Numbered from the stretch's first letter, positions 1 to 10,311 are shown. The stretch: DNA of 64,000 nucleotides from Agriotes lineatus (GCA_940337035.1 CALNHX010007691.1:1-64000), one strand, 5' to 3'. Translations and numbers: made by a program. The notes: generated by a model not told the origin, from the letters alone.

Positions 1-950
1 TTATTTTCTCAGTTCTGAAATTTTGTCAGGTGATAATATTCATTATAACAAAATAAATAATAACAGTCTGGCTGCCATTGTGCATCACCAAACCCTTGCC
101 AGACTCATGTAAAGAAGCGCGACTAAGCGATGCAGAAGCGACCGGTGTATGAAAACCACGTGGAAAAACCCGCCTTTGTTAGTAAGAAAAAATAAAAATT
201 TTGACTTGTCTTCTATTACCTCTGTGTAGAACGTAAATATCTCAATTGTCGTAATCGCATACAAATGTAAATTATTTTAAAAATGTGAAAACATCGAATT
301 TTTGCCCGTGGTCTTTGTATAGCAACATTATCGTAATGACAAGAATATAAAACGAAATAAAATAAACAGTGTAGCCTAATAAGGCATATACCTCATTTTG
401 ACAGGCCTTAATAACCGCTGGCTCTGAAGTGTAAAAAAATGGACACAATTTTTTCACTTCAACAAGTAATTGAAACAAGTACAATCATAAAATAAAGGTA
501 AGTACGGCATATGCACAGTAATAAATAATAGAAACGTTTTTAAATTAAATGTAAGTATTATTTACACGGTTTTTGTTACATTTTTGCACTGTCGTGAAAC
601 ATTTATGTCGTTCTATCTCTTCGCTGATATAAATAACGTATATATTCAATATTGTAATAAGGTAAGTAATTTACAAAATTAACAACTTTCACTGGCCTGG
701 TGGAGCTTCGGTGATTCCGAAGGGTTACCAGACTTTTTTTATATTTAATATTGTGATCGTATACTCTGCCAAATTGTTAGTACATAGGAAACTGTCTTCC
801 CTGTCTGAGCCCAGGCGCCAAATGCACCGGTGCGGTCACTTATACATTATCAAGTTAAGCTCCTTTATATGAGTCTGGCAGGACTTTCGTGATCGACAAT
901 GATAACCAGACTATTTTTATTTATTATGTCGTAATGCATATTATCACCTG
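1..950. other. Non-coding, repeat-like stretch
   Basis: No recognisable gene. A 70-codon open frame on the minus strand (272-484) has a hydrophobic middle but no recognisable domain; at most it could be a last exon, since a pyrimidine-rich CAG precedes it, and I would not call it. The motif GCCAGACT or ACCAGACT recurs near 93, 728 and 907, as it does in the tandem repeat that follows, so this stretch probably belongs to the same repeat family. Confidence 0.4.
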
Positions 951-960
951 ATAAATTTTC

Positions 961-1390
961 AGGACTGGGAAAATAAGTCCAATTAGGGTACATACTTATT
1001 TTTTCTTTTTTGATGACATGCCAGATTTACTTTCCATAGCCGCAGATCAGCCAGACTACTTTTTAAAATTATTTTGAAATACATATTTTCACCTTATAAA
1101 TTTTTAGGACTGGGAAAATAAGTCCAATTAAGGTACTTATTTTTGCTTTTTTAATGTCACGCCACACTTACTTTCCATAGGAGCAAATCAGCCAGACTAT
1201 TTTTTAAAATTATTTTGAAATACATATTTTCACCTTATAAATTTTCAGGACTAGGAAAATAAGTCCAATTGGGGTACTTATTTTTTCTTTTTTAATGCCA
1301 TGCCAGACTTACTTTCCATAGGTGCAGATCAGCCAGACTAATTTTTTACTGACTTTCATGCTAACGACAGTTAGTACAACGAGTTTAATG
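961..1390. repeat. Tandem repeat, about 143-bp unit, three copies
   Basis: Three direct copies begin with AGGACTGGGAAAATAAGTCC (one copy reads CTAGG) at 961, 1106 and 1247, so the units are 145 and 141 bp. Each also holds a GCCAGA-TTACTTTCCATAG block and a CAGATCAGCCAGACTA block. A fourth, partial start (GACTGGGAAAATAAGTACC) lies near 1390, and another near 1512. The copies differ by scattered point changes, so this is a moderately old local duplication. Confidence 0.8.
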
Positions 1391-1849
1391 ACTGGGAAAA
1401 TAAGTACCCCTAGGTCACTAACCTAACCTATTGATTCCATCGGAAATCAATAGCCAGACTTGCAAATCTTCAAAAAGCATCATTAACTAAACCAAAATAA
1501 CCCAAAATAGTGACTGGGAAAATAAGTACCAAAAAAAGTTCACTGCCTCCCCGACTATAGCACATTAGTCGCTAATTTACTCTAACTTTTTATTTTTATT
1601 TTTTCTAAAATTAATTAACAAAAACACGCGGGATTGTAGTCTGACGTCACATCTCCACTCCAACGGCTGAGCAAATATTTTCTACTCAATTTTCAATAGT
1701 TTTCATGAAAAAAATATTAGAAAAATTTAAAACCAGCTGATAAGGTGTTCCAAGCTCGAGAAACAAGTTTAACAGCTTAATTGGTACTACTAAACAGTGT
1801 TACACAAACTATAAAAGCCTTAAGAAACGAAAAATTATTTAATAACATA

Positions 1850-2520
1850 ATCCAAGAAGTCGACAAAACGTATTTTAGTCTAGTAGAAGAAAATCAACCG
1901 CCACCACGCTGGCGTAAGAAAGGAAATACGTTGTTGAAGGAGTATTGGTGAAAGGTCATATGAAGTCGATCAAAATCCTGATCTGCACATTAAAACTATT
2001 TTTATCAAACAATAGATCCCATTTTAAACGGGATTAATAAAAGATTTCCTACTAACGAGGATTGGTTAACAGCTATTTCTTGTGTAGAAGATAAAAATCT
2101 GGATCTTCAAAATATGCAATTTTTAGAAACTCTAGTTTATAACTAACTATACCATGTCCGGAAGCAATTGCGGTCGTAAAAAACTTTTTAATGTACAGAA
2201 AGAAAGAGAGTAGCACATGCAGTGTAGGCGTATTTGCAGAAGCTTATCAGCAAAGAATTGCTTGCCCTGATACTTATCAGTTGATGTCAACTGCACGTAC
2301 ATTTGGTTGCAGCACTGCTTTATGTGAATCTACATTTTTAGTGTTGACCCGCATAAACAGAGAACAATGAACGTCAATGCATCATCAGCGGATGGCAAAT
2401 TTAATTCACTAGCTTTTGAAAAAGAGCGCACTAAAACATTGATATGGATAGACTATTAGTTCAATTTAACAGTTCGAGAAGTAGAAAAGTTCAACTGTAT
2501 TAAATATTTTATTTCGATTT
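1850..2520 (+). pseudogene. hAT-superfamily transposase remnant (C-terminal part)
   Basis: Around 2318-2400 the plus strand reads as the hAT C-terminal dimerisation region: a TALCESTF block, then a TRINRE block, then a HHQRMANL block. A stop codon interrupts the frame after INREQ, another follows NLIH, and a frameshift precedes AFEKERTK. Upstream, at 1850-2160, short pieces such as DPILNGINKRFP and NEDWLTAIS are compatible with the same gene but are broken by stops. No DDE core can be read. The family assignment rests on the CEStF/RMANL-type dimerisation motif known from hAT transposases and their ZMYM/KIAA-like relatives. It is a decayed fragment, not an expressed gene. Confidence 0.6.
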
Positions 2521-2623
2521 TTTGAGTACGAAAACTGCTCATGAACACGAAATGTTAGATGGAAGACGTTTCAGTTATGAAATTTTAGAAATTTAGTATT
2601 GTCAGCTATAATTTACCAAGGGT

Positions 2624-2767
2624 AGTGATAATCACCCGCAATAATTTTGACAAATAACAACCCGAAAGTGCTTGCCTAGAAATAACCCGAGGCGAAGCCG
2701 AGGGTTATTTCTTAAAGGCAACGCACTTGAGGGATATTATTTGTCAAAATTATAAGGATTTATCACT
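2624..2767. repeat. Hairpin element with GCGAAGC centre
   Basis: Imperfect inverted repeat with arms of about 65 bp. AGTGATAA and TAATTTTGACAAATAA on the left match their complement on the right. The centre at 2694-2705 is CCCGAGGCGAAGCCGAGGG. It belongs to a recurring architecture in this window: unrelated arms around a GCGAAGC-type centre. Confidence 0.75.
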
Positions 2768-2854
2768 GGCCGCGGTGAATTCGGAAAGATAAGTTCTTAA
2801 ACAAATTAGCCATTTTCTGACAAATTAATTTGACACTTTATTATAATAATATTA

Positions 2855-2981
2855 TGTTGGTGACACTGTAAGTCTATGTCAAATTTGAGGTTATCAGGTT
2901 AGCTTTTGCGTCAGTTTTGTCACAGACTGACGGAATACCTGCTTAGCTCGAATTTGACTTAGATTTACAGTGCCACCAACT
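2855..2981. mobile_element. Foldback MITE, copy A
   Basis: Palindromic element of about 127 bp. The left end reads TGTTGGTGACACTGTAAGTC and the right end reads TACAGTGCCACCAACTT; the inner parts carry CAAATTTGAGGTTA and its complement around GCGTCAGTTTTGTC. The same family recurs at 6141-6309, 19599-19776 and, interrupted, at 56781-57262. It has no coding capacity. Confidence 0.8.
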
Positions 2982-3346
2982 TGTGATAGGATACTACTGA
3001 AATTTAATTAGGTAGTTTCCATAGTGATTGAAAATCACCCTAGGGTCGTTTTCACTTCAAGTGTGGTCTGATTTGTCAAACTGACTCACGTGATTAAAAA
3101 TAATCAAATTGGATTGGTTTGCAATATATGTAAGAACTTATCATAAAAACTCCCCTATGTTGTCATACTGGCTACAGCCCTGCCTATGTCTACGTTGAAA
3201 TATAAGAGAGCGAAATCCATTAGAATGTGGCATGATTGTAAAGTTCAAAAGTTAAAATTAGAACCGTAACAATAAAATCGAACACAATAATTAAGCAGAA
3301 GCAATAAAACGCAGTAGTCTTCTCCACGTACATTTATTAAAAAGGC

Positions 3347-3381
3347 GACATGTTTCGAAGCCAAACTGGCTTCATCTTCAG
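3347..3381 (-). ncRNA. Hammerhead-like ribozyme core, left arm
   Basis: On the minus strand the order is CTGAAGA (matching the core CUGANGA), a stem GAAGCC-AGTTT-GGCTTC, GAAAC, two bases, then GTC. The A-C and G-T pair across AT would make a minimal 2-bp helix III, and GGC/GCC next to the core could start helix I. One extra T lies between the core and stem II. This fits the minimal hammerheads known in Penelope-like elements, but cleavage is inferred only. Confidence 0.45.
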
Positions 3382-3684
3382 GCCAAAATGATCATCTACA
3401 GAGGCATATGGTTAACAATAGTGTACAATGTAAAGAGAATAACTTACTGGTTAATAACAAGTGAAACCACGTGTTTAATTGAAAATTAATTCAATAACCA
3501 GTAAACTACGTCTCCAATGTGGTGTTCTTTGTGAATTTTTTATTACTACCTCGCCTTCAGCGATTAACCTCAACTTAACCTATAAATTTGAACACGTGGT
3601 TTCACCTGTTTTTAACCAGTAAGTTATTCTCTTTACATTGTACACTATTGTTAACCATATGCCTCTGTAGATGATCATTTTGGC

Positions 3685-3719
3685 CTGAGGATGAAGCCAG
3701 TTTGGCTTCGAAACATGTC
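3685..3719 (+). ncRNA. Hammerhead-like ribozyme core, right arm
   Basis: This is the mirror copy of the core in the left arm, on the plus strand: CTGAGGA, stem GAAGCC/GGCTTC, GAAAC, AT, GTC, followed by GCC that can pair with GGC just upstream. The two arms differ at the variable N7 position (A versus G) while all core positions are conserved, as expected for a selected or recently active motif. Confidence 0.45.
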
Positions 3720-3769
3720 GCCTTTTTAATAAATGTACGTGGAGAAGACTACTGCGTTTTATTGCTTCT

Positions 3770-4625
3770 AATTACGGCACCTCCACTATCAGCATGATGG
3801 ATCACGTCCCTGATAATTAAGCAGTATAATTTCTTCCTCCCATGTGTCTTATTAGCTAAAGACTCTAATTTTCATTTTTGAACGTTATATTGAATTAGAT
3901 TTAAAAAATAAAGAATGGGCTAGATAGGTTCCGGAGACCTACCTAACCACTTATACTTACTTACCTATCGCAAATAGCAAAATAGGAAGATTGGCCAATC
4001 TTACTTCTTAACCTTCGGATGCCCAGAATATTTGGTGACGTAATTTCCCCACGCTTTTTATAACCGAATACCTTTTTTTCTTTTAGTTTCGGCAAAAGAA
4101 CGTGTCTTAGCGATAACAAAACTAAGTAGGTAGGTACCTAACCTACTTATAAAAATATTCAAAAATTACCTTTATTATACAAAATAATTAAAAACCTACG
4201 AGTTACCTACTTGTAAAAAAGACAAATAGGTAGGTATATACCTAAACAAAAATTTAATTAAGTACCTACCTAATCATAAAGTCATACCTACACTGTAACT
4301 AAACATGTAGGTACAGTCTTACTTATAGAAATTTTAAACGCGCGTGCGCTATGCGGTGCGTGCGCTATGCGGTGCGTGTAAAATTATCATACTTATAGAT
4401 GCATGTAATGTCTGTGCAAGCAGCAACTTATGTCAAAAAGTTCCACGCCATTCGAATTGCGTTTAGCGAGTGTGCTTCCACTGTACTTTTAATTATATTC
4501 TGCTGTAATTGCATTATTATAATTTTGGAGGGTTAGTGAATGTAATTTTACGGTATAGGTACATATTTGGAATTATTTTTTATATTTAGTACCTAGTGCT
4601 GACAAGCCTGAATTTTCAACAGTAA
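3770..4625. repeat. Gene-free AT-rich stretch with TAGGTACC-type simple repeats
   Basis: No gene seen. From 3950 to 4320 the motif ACCTACC/GGTAGGT recurs many times with variable spacing, which is a common simple-repeat type in insect genomes. At 4338-4376 a 16-bp unit, GTGCGTGCGCTATGCG-like, is repeated twice in tandem. Confidence 0.6.
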
Positions 4626-4632
4626 TGTATAA

Positions 4633-4789
4633 GTGCATAGCGACTTGCCGGTAATACTGGTCAGACAGATGCACGACAGCGTGTTGCGACGAAAATTTGC
4701 ACGACTGCGAAGCAGGAGTGCAAATTTTCTTAAGCAACACGCTGGAGTGCATCTTTGGCCAGTATTACCAAAGCAAGGAGCTATGCACG
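4633..4789. repeat. Hairpin element with GCGAAGC centre
   Basis: Inverted repeat of about 157 bp. The outer arms are GTGCATAGC/GCTATGCAC, then GGTAATACTGG/CCAGTATTACC, then GCGTGTTG/CAACACGC and AAAATTTGCAC/TGCAAATTTT. The centre reads GACTGCGAAGCAGGAG. The open frames on both strands here are by-products of the palindrome. Confidence 0.8.
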
Positions 4790-4940
4790 AAATACATTTT
4801 GCGTGACTATTGCATAAATCCCATTCCAAAAATCAGAAAATTAAAAGCGTATTTATCTAGTTGCTTTGAAATGTTATGCATTGACAACCGTTGGCAACGC
4901 AAATAAAAATTGTTTATTTGTCAGAAAACGGCAAAAAGTT

Positions 4941-5244
4941 GTATCACAAAGCAACCACTAATAGAGGAGTTTCTTAAATGCACCTGTCAAATAATTGTTA
5001 GAGACTGGCCCACCCGTCGGAGGGCGCTAGTGTCGCCACTCGACAAGGTTGTGAACCAAACTATAATTAATTATGGGTCGGTATGTGATTGGTGTGTTGC
5101 TTCAAATTGTGCCGATTTAGTGTAGGAGACACAAGTTTCCCAACGGCATAGAAAAACCTACTAATAGAAGCGTTTTCTGAATGCATCTGTCAAATCAAAT
5201 CATTTTTAGAGATTGGCCCATCCGTCAGGAGGCGCTGGTGTCAC
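4941..5244. repeat. Two diverged copies of a short repeat ending in a GGCCCACCCGTC block
   Basis: Segments 4960-5043 and 5157-5244 share CTAATAGA, TTTCTKAATGCA, CTGTCAAATAA and CTGGCCCACCCGTCGGAGGG-like blocks. The last block also occurs near 6821, just before the Crypton. AAAGCAACCACTAATAGAG at 4949 is the inverse of sequence at 6882-6900. This may be terminal or subterminal sequence of the Crypton or of its insertion host. Confidence 0.5.
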
Positions 5245-5252
5245 CTGTCCGC

Positions 5253-5633
5253 TATAGCCCCTCTATTTACAAATAGTAGCGACAACGATTGATGTTGCCG
5301 CTGGGGCAAAATCACGTTGGTATCCCTTAAGTCCCTAGCATATTTAAAAATCGCCTAGGAAGTTGCCTAATTAAATTAAAATGTGACATTGACAGTTGTC
5401 GTGTTTTTATTCATTTTTCTCTTCGGGGGCCAATTTAAAGTCGAGGACGTGGAAATGCTAGGGTGTTGTGTCGATAAGTGTAAAAATAGTGGCAGAAAAG
5501 GATTTCAGGTATTCAGATCTGTTATTTTTTCACTGTTTACACTGAAATTTACCGTTTAGTAACATTTTGTATTTTCATGTTTGCATCAGGTTTGCCCCAT
5601 GTTGTCGCTACTATTTGTAATAGAGGGGCTATA
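5253..5633 (+). mobile_element. P-superfamily-like non-autonomous element, copy 1
   Basis: 381-bp element with inverted ends TATAGCCCC...GGGGCTATA extending inwards for about 34 bp (5253-5286 against 5600-5633). It is flanked on both sides by the 8-bp direct repeat CTGTCCGC. An internal ATG at 5455 opens a short frame that begins MLGCCVDKCKNSGRKGF, which resembles the start of a THAP zinc-binding domain (early CxxxC). THAP domains are the DNA-binding domain of P-element transposases, and P elements make 8-bp target duplications. No further transposase is present. Confidence 0.7.
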
Positions 5634-5641
5634 CTGTCCGC

Positions 5642-6022
5642 TATAGCCCCTTTATTTACAAATAGTAGCGACACCCTTTGATGTTGCCGCTGGGGCAAAA
5701 TCACGTTGGTATCCCTTAAGTCCCTAGCATATTGAAAAATCGCCTAGGAAGTTGCATAATTAATTTAAATGTGACATTGACAGTTGTCGTGTTTTTATTC
5801 ATTTTTCTCTTCGGGGGCTAATTCGAAGTCGAGGACGTGGAAATGCCAGGGTGTTGTGTCGATAAGTGTAAAAATAGTGGCAGAAAAGGATTTCAGGTAT
5901 TCAGATATGTTATTTTTTCACTGTTTACACTGAAATTTATCGTTTAGTAACTTTTTGTATTTTCATGTTTGCATCAGGTTTGCCCCACGATGTCGCTACT
6001 ATTTGTAAATAGAGGGGCTATA
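5642..6022 (+). mobile_element. P-superfamily-like non-autonomous element, copy 2
   Basis: Also 381 bp, in the same orientation as copy 1 and nearly identical to it. It is separated from copy 1 by exactly the 8 bp CTGTCCGC and followed by the same 8 bp. The THAP-like start at 5843 reads MPGCCVDKCKNSGRKGF, closer to a canonical THAP start (MPxCC) than copy 1. The arrangement is what successive insertions into the duplicated target would leave. Confidence 0.7.
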
Positions 6023-6030
6023 CTGTCCGC

Positions 6031-6409
6031 TACAGTGCCTTTATATAGACAGTGGCGACAATACAACTAAGCCACACCCCCGCCGCCATATTTATGCAAA
6101 TTTCGAACGGGTGTTCATTTAAATCCGTGATCAGAGTCGACTGTGATACGTGTTTTATGTTTGGCAGTACTGAAAACATTCGAGATTTGCAGGTTAATAT
6201 TTGCGTCAGTTTGTGTCAAAACTGACGGAAAACCTAACCTACTAACCTCGAATTTGATATAGACTGACAATACACTTCAGTACTGCCAAAAGTATAACAC
6301 AAATCACAGGCGATTTAGCATAAACATGGCGGCTAAAACCACGTGATCTAGGGAGCCAATCAAAAATAGGACACCCCATTGTCGCCACTGTCTATATAAA
6401 GGCACTGTA
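6031..6409. mobile_element. Third related element in the P-like array
   Basis: 379-bp element with ends TACAGTGCC...GGCACTGTA. The inverted repeat runs about 31 bp and ends in AGTGGCGACAAT, which resembles AGTAGCGACAAC in copies 1 and 2. It is flanked by CTGTCCGC at 6023-6030 and again at 6410-6417. Its interior is taken up by a foldback MITE (6141-6309), and no THAP start is visible. Confidence 0.65.
6141..6309. mobile_element. Foldback MITE, copy B
   Basis: Palindrome from CTGTGAT to ATCACAG. The inner arms carry TTTGGCAGTACTG and its complement and the family core TTTGCGTCAGTTTGTGTCAA. It is related to the copies at 2855, 19599 and 56781 and sits inside the third P-like element. Confidence 0.7.
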
Positions 6410-6417
6410 CTGTCCGC

Positions 6418-6900
6418 CTTTTGAAAAGTGCGTAAATAGTAAACTCATACGTCAAACTGACACCGACAAATCATTTAAAATGCGTGAAAATCATTTTTAA
6501 CCAAAGCAAATTGTTGCAATTGAGCACGACTATTGTAAGATTGACAATACCTATTAAACAATATTGCTATTTGAATTACTTAAATATATTTGTTATTCGC
6601 AAATATTTTGTTTGAATTTTCCATAATTATTGTAAACTTCAGAACCTATAAAGATTTTGCATATTCCGATTTATGCGGTTCAAAACTTTAAAATCGAGAT
6701 TCTGATGAAGGCAAATTATGTATATGCAAAATTTGTATTGGTGTTGACGGTATATCCTTGATTAATCCAAATATCGTAGTAATGGCGTATTTAAATTTTG
6801 CCGCCTTGCTTGAATAGTTTCTGGCCCACCCGTTGTAGGGCGCTGAAACTTTTATTCAAGCTTACTGTTTGAGAAATCGCTCTATTAGTGGTTGCTTTGT
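6418..6900. other. Gene-free stretch before the Crypton
   Basis: AT-rich sequence with no recognisable gene. Near 6821-6900 it contains a CTGGCCCACCCGTTG block and a CTCTATTAGTGGTTGC block that also occur, respectively in direct and inverted form, at 4949-5240. These could mark the left end of the Crypton insertion. Confidence 0.35.
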
Positions 6901-6920
6901 GAGTTGTATTCTGTACGAAA

Positions 6921-8242
6921 ATGAAAAAAAACGTGGCTTTTTCCCGATTTGGAGGTGAATCTGTGACTAGTATATTGAACAATGTGGAAAACAGTCGCCC
7001 AGGAAATACGAAGAAATCAAAAAAATACATTTGGAATCAGTTCCTGAAATTTTGTGCCACAAGGGACTTTGAAGTCGATGGACCCAGAACCATGGAAGAG
7101 TTATCTAAAATTCTAACAGATTGGGCCTACAATATGAGGAAAGCAGATGGATCTGGCTACAAAGAAACCGTGGTCAACTTATTTTGGAATACCACGGCAA
7201 AAAGCGTTCAAGAGATGTACTTCACTAAGTATAATTTGAAATTCGATCCATTCACAGATATCGCTTTTAAATCTGCTAGAGATGCTCGCAATGCAAAACG
7301 AAGAAAATTACAAGAAATTCCTGAAAAACTGAAAGTAAGTGCCGCTGCTATGACAGAGGATGAATGTTTCAAAATTAAAAATTTGTGGCCTGAAGATATG
7401 CCTGCTGGCCTACAGCGCAAGTTTTATTATGTGGCTGGCCTGGAATTAGCCTGGAGAGGAAGAGAAGCGTCTCGATGTCTATTGCAATATTTCAACGAGG
7501 TAGTTGATAATATGGGAGTGAAAACAGGAAAGATGCCTACAATCCCATATTTGAAAAGACTGCACAGAGGGGTTCCAAACGTCTGGCTGAAACCAAGTGG
7601 CTCGTCCCCAATAAAGAAAATCCCTCATTATGTCCAGTATCAGGTAAATATGAAAACTCAAGTTTTAATTTTCCATTTCTAACAAAAGTACATTTCAGAT
7701 TGTTCAAAAAATTGGTGAGTAAACGCGCTGCCCATATCAAAACAGATCGCTTCTTCCTAACTCCAAATCCTCACTGGCAAAAAGAAAATGGCATATGGTA
7801 CAAGAGTACACCCGTGAGCTGTCGAAGTGGACAAACCAAGCTGCTGAAAAGATTGGTATTGATACGTCAGGCCAAAATTTGCAATCATTCTCTCCGGTCG
7901 TCAGCAGTTTCGCATCTAGCGAAAGCTAATGTTCCTGAACAGCAGCTCATAAAACTGACGGGACATACCAGTGCCAGTTCCATCAAACCATATTTACAAC
8001 TGGATGAAAATCATCATCGCAGTATTGTGGAAAAAGTGAGGTATCAGCCGTCTATCTTTACTTCTACATCTACTAGTGTTGAGGAAAACAAAGATTCCAC
8101 CACATCAGAAAATAATTGCGAGATCAACGTCAACACCAAGGTCAATACGAACAACTCTGCGGACCTAGTGGTTAATAAAAATGCACAATCTGTGTTGCAT
8201 CATTATTACAACTGTACATTTAATAATTATTATACCAGATAA
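6921..8242 (+). pseudogene. Crypton-type tyrosine recombinase, broken
   Basis: Two long frames cover one tyrosine recombinase. The first (6921-7680) has an N-terminal helical domain (KKSKKYIWNQFLKFC) and the first catalytic Arg in ELAWRGREASR. The second (from about 7700) has NHSLRSS (the HxxR motif), LTGH, and IKPYLQ with the likely nucleophile Tyr, then a low-complexity tail. The family fit is animal Cryptons (DUF3504-like). Breaks: from about 7572 the family-like reading (KWLVPNKENP) lies in another frame; a 55-bp GT..AG stretch at 7644-7698 could be an intron but does not restore the frame; and from about 7812 to 7880 the conserved reading (ELSKWTNQAAEKIGI) is again out of frame. It was probably active once and is now a pseudogene. 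Limits of the mobile element are not defined. Confidence 0.75.
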
Positions 8243-8884
8243 TGGATAACAATGTTGTAACTTACTTGTTTGAATAAAATTTATGAAATTCATGTTTCTT
8301 TATTAAATAGCTAAATTTCAAGTTAGACGCAGTATTACCGATAAGTAGTTATATAACAACTTACCGATAAGTTGTTATGTAACACCTTATCGACGCAAGT
8401 CGTTTTTGATTGGTTGAAAGTTAAAAAAGCGAGTTCGATCATTGGTTAAATGACATCGTTTGATAGATGTATGCAATAGTCAGATAAACCTTAGTATAAA
8501 CCGTTCAATAGTTATTTGCCAGATAGGAGGCCATGTTAGGGTGATGAATTTCACCCTGTAAATATGCTTTCAGTCATTAACAAAAGTTAGGTTATGCTCA
8601 TTTTATATAAAATGATAATTTTATGTTAATGTACAAAACGTGGTTGCCAGATTTGGTTTTGGATTTTGTGCCACTTTTAGTATTGGTTAAGATAAATTTC
8701 ATGAAAGACAAATTGCTGATTCTGAATACGTTTCATACTTTGTTGAGTAGGCATAATGGTATAATGAAAGTCGTTTTTTTTATTGTAATTATAAATTGTA
8801 TACAAAAATATTTAAATATTACAATTTATGTATTTTTTCAGTATAAATAAAGCTTTTACAAGCCACTTTAGGCCCATTGCATAA
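8243..8884. other. Gene-free stretch
   Basis: AATAAA signals near 8274 follow the Crypton and may be its 3' end. A small palindromic pair with TTACCGATAAGT lies at 8335-8385. No gene is recognised; the 75-codon frame at 8623 has no recognisable domain. Confidence 0.35.
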
Positions 8885-8889
8885 CAATG

Positions 8890-9480
8890 TGTCTCCATTG
8901 TCCCTTATTGATGATTTTATTTCTTCAGTCTTCTATTCCTTTCCTTGATATGTCTTCCATTACTGCCTCCTTCCACCTATTCGTTGGTCGCTTCTTCTTC
9001 TAGTTTCTTGAGCTCTGCCTTCCAATACTATCTTAGTAGCTCTTCCATCTGGCATTCTCCATATATGCCCAAACCATCTTAACCTTCGAGCTTTAATGAA
9101 GTCTACTATATTTGGCTCTCCATACTTCTTTTGTACCTCTTCGTTTGTAAGTCTTCTCCAACCATCATCCGTCCGAGTCCCTCCAAATATTTTTCTCCGC
9201 ATTTTTCTCTCCCACCTACTTATCGTATCTTGGTCTGCCACATTCATCGTCCATGTTTGTTTCACATGCGTACGTAGCTGTGGGTCGAATTACAGTCTTA
9301 TAAGTCGTAGTTTTGCATTTTGCGACATTTGTCTTAAGGACATTATACTATTTAACGCGCCCGGACATCTCGATGCTTTTATTAACCTTGATTTAATTCC
9401 TTGTGTGTAATTTAAGTTTTCAGAGATTAATGTTCCTAAGAAAGTAAACTCCTTAACTCGTTCTATTCTCAAATCTTAAT
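8890..9480 (-). pseudogene. RTE-like non-LTR retrotransposon, C-terminal remnant
   Basis: Read on the minus strand, the first block (9472-9290) contains VKEFTFLGTLISENLN and IKSRLIKASRCPGAL, typical of the thumb region after the RT core in RTE/endonuclease-RT elements of insects. Then comes VIRPTATYACET, followed by WERKMRRKIFGG, LTNEEVQKKYGEPNIVDFIK and RRLRWFGHIWRMPD (9265-8960), which is the conserved C-terminal tail of these elements. Frame changes join the blocks. The endonuclease and catalytic RT motifs are absent, as expected for 5' truncation. Confidence 0.75.
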
Positions 9481-9481
9481 A

Positions 9482-10311
9482 TTACGCCATTATTATTGAT
9501 TTCTTTATTTTTTCCATTAGGTACTTCTTTGTTAAAGCTGCTGAATATTGTCCAGTGGAAGTTGAAGAATGGATTTTTTTAAAATATGGCCACAGAGGAA
9601 AATCACAGGGAGTTAAGTTACAAGACCTCGGGGGCCACACTGTAGACATGTTTTGACTAATAACTCTGTTTTTGTAAAACTCTTTAAGTAAATTTATGCC
9701 CCATCTTATTGAAAGTACGTAACCCGTTTGTAATTCATTGTCACGTAACTCTTCAAAAAACGGCGACAAAATTTCAGTATGATATGGTTGTGCATTTAGA
9801 AAACCTAAAATTTGAACTATTAAAATAAAATTTAATCGTTTTACTGCACTCAATTACCTTAAAAAAATATAGGACCTATAACTCTTCTTTTACTAATTGC
9901 AGCCCAAACCCCGATTTTTTGTGGGTGAAGCGGTTCTTCAACATAAAAATTGGGATTCTCAGCGCTCCACATCCTCATACTTTGTGAATTAATATAGCCA
10001 GATAAATAGAAGTATGCCTCATCAGTAAACAAAGTTTTCTCAAACGCATTGTCGTTATTTCCTAAATTATTGATAAACCAGTTACAAAATTCCAATCTAA
10101 CCGGAGGATCGTTTGGCAGCAGTTCCTGATACACTTGCAACCGGTAAGAAAAATAATGCAAATTGCTTCTTAATATCCTATGAAATGTTGAATATGAAAC
10201 ATTTAATTGCTGTCCTAAATGGCGAACAGATACGTGTGGTTGTTCTTGCACAATTTGTCTCGCATTGTTAACTACTTCTTCAGTGCGTATGTTGCAAATA
10301 GTATGTATCAT
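9482..10311 (-). pseudogene. Tc1/mariner-superfamily transposase, broken
   Basis: The first frame (10311-9859) has an N-terminal helix-turn-helix (VSVRHLGQQLNVSYSTFHRI) and the first catalytic Asp in LFTDEAYFYLSG, followed by QKIGVWAAIS and RRVIGPIFF. The second frame (9853-9482) has NAQPYHTE where a QDGAPPHTA-type second Asp is expected, then WPPRSCNLTPCDFPLW, whose TPCD gives the third Asp. The change of frame and the shortened middle mean the second catalytic Asp is lost. The sequence is typical of insect mariner-like genes and is inactive. Confidence 0.8.

Larger units (their letters stand above)
3297..3769. mobile_element. Long foldback element, Penelope-like ends with hammerhead motifs
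   Basis: Two nearly perfect inverted arms (3297-3478 and 3589-3769, about 181 bp each) flank a 110-bp unique centre. Each arm ends in an AATAAATGTACGTGG stretch next to a CTGARGATGAAGCC...GGCTTCGAAAC...GTC motif, listed separately as a ribozyme candidate. Penelope-like elements are known to carry minimal hammerhead ribozymes in their terminal repeats, often in inverted arrangements, and that is the reason for the assignment. No reverse transcriptase is present here, so this would be a terminal-repeat-only relic. A non-autonomous DNA foldback cannot be excluded. Confidence 0.6.

Noticed and set aside
272..484. 70-codon minus-strand frame with a hydrophobic stretch as a membrane protein exon
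   Set aside because: An acceptor-like CAG precedes it, but there is no domain, no partner exon and no signal beyond hydrophobicity.
961..1390. Possible CRISPR-like array
   Set aside because: The repeat units are over 140 bp with no spacers, and the DNA is clearly eukaryotic. No CRISPR array or cas gene is present anywhere.
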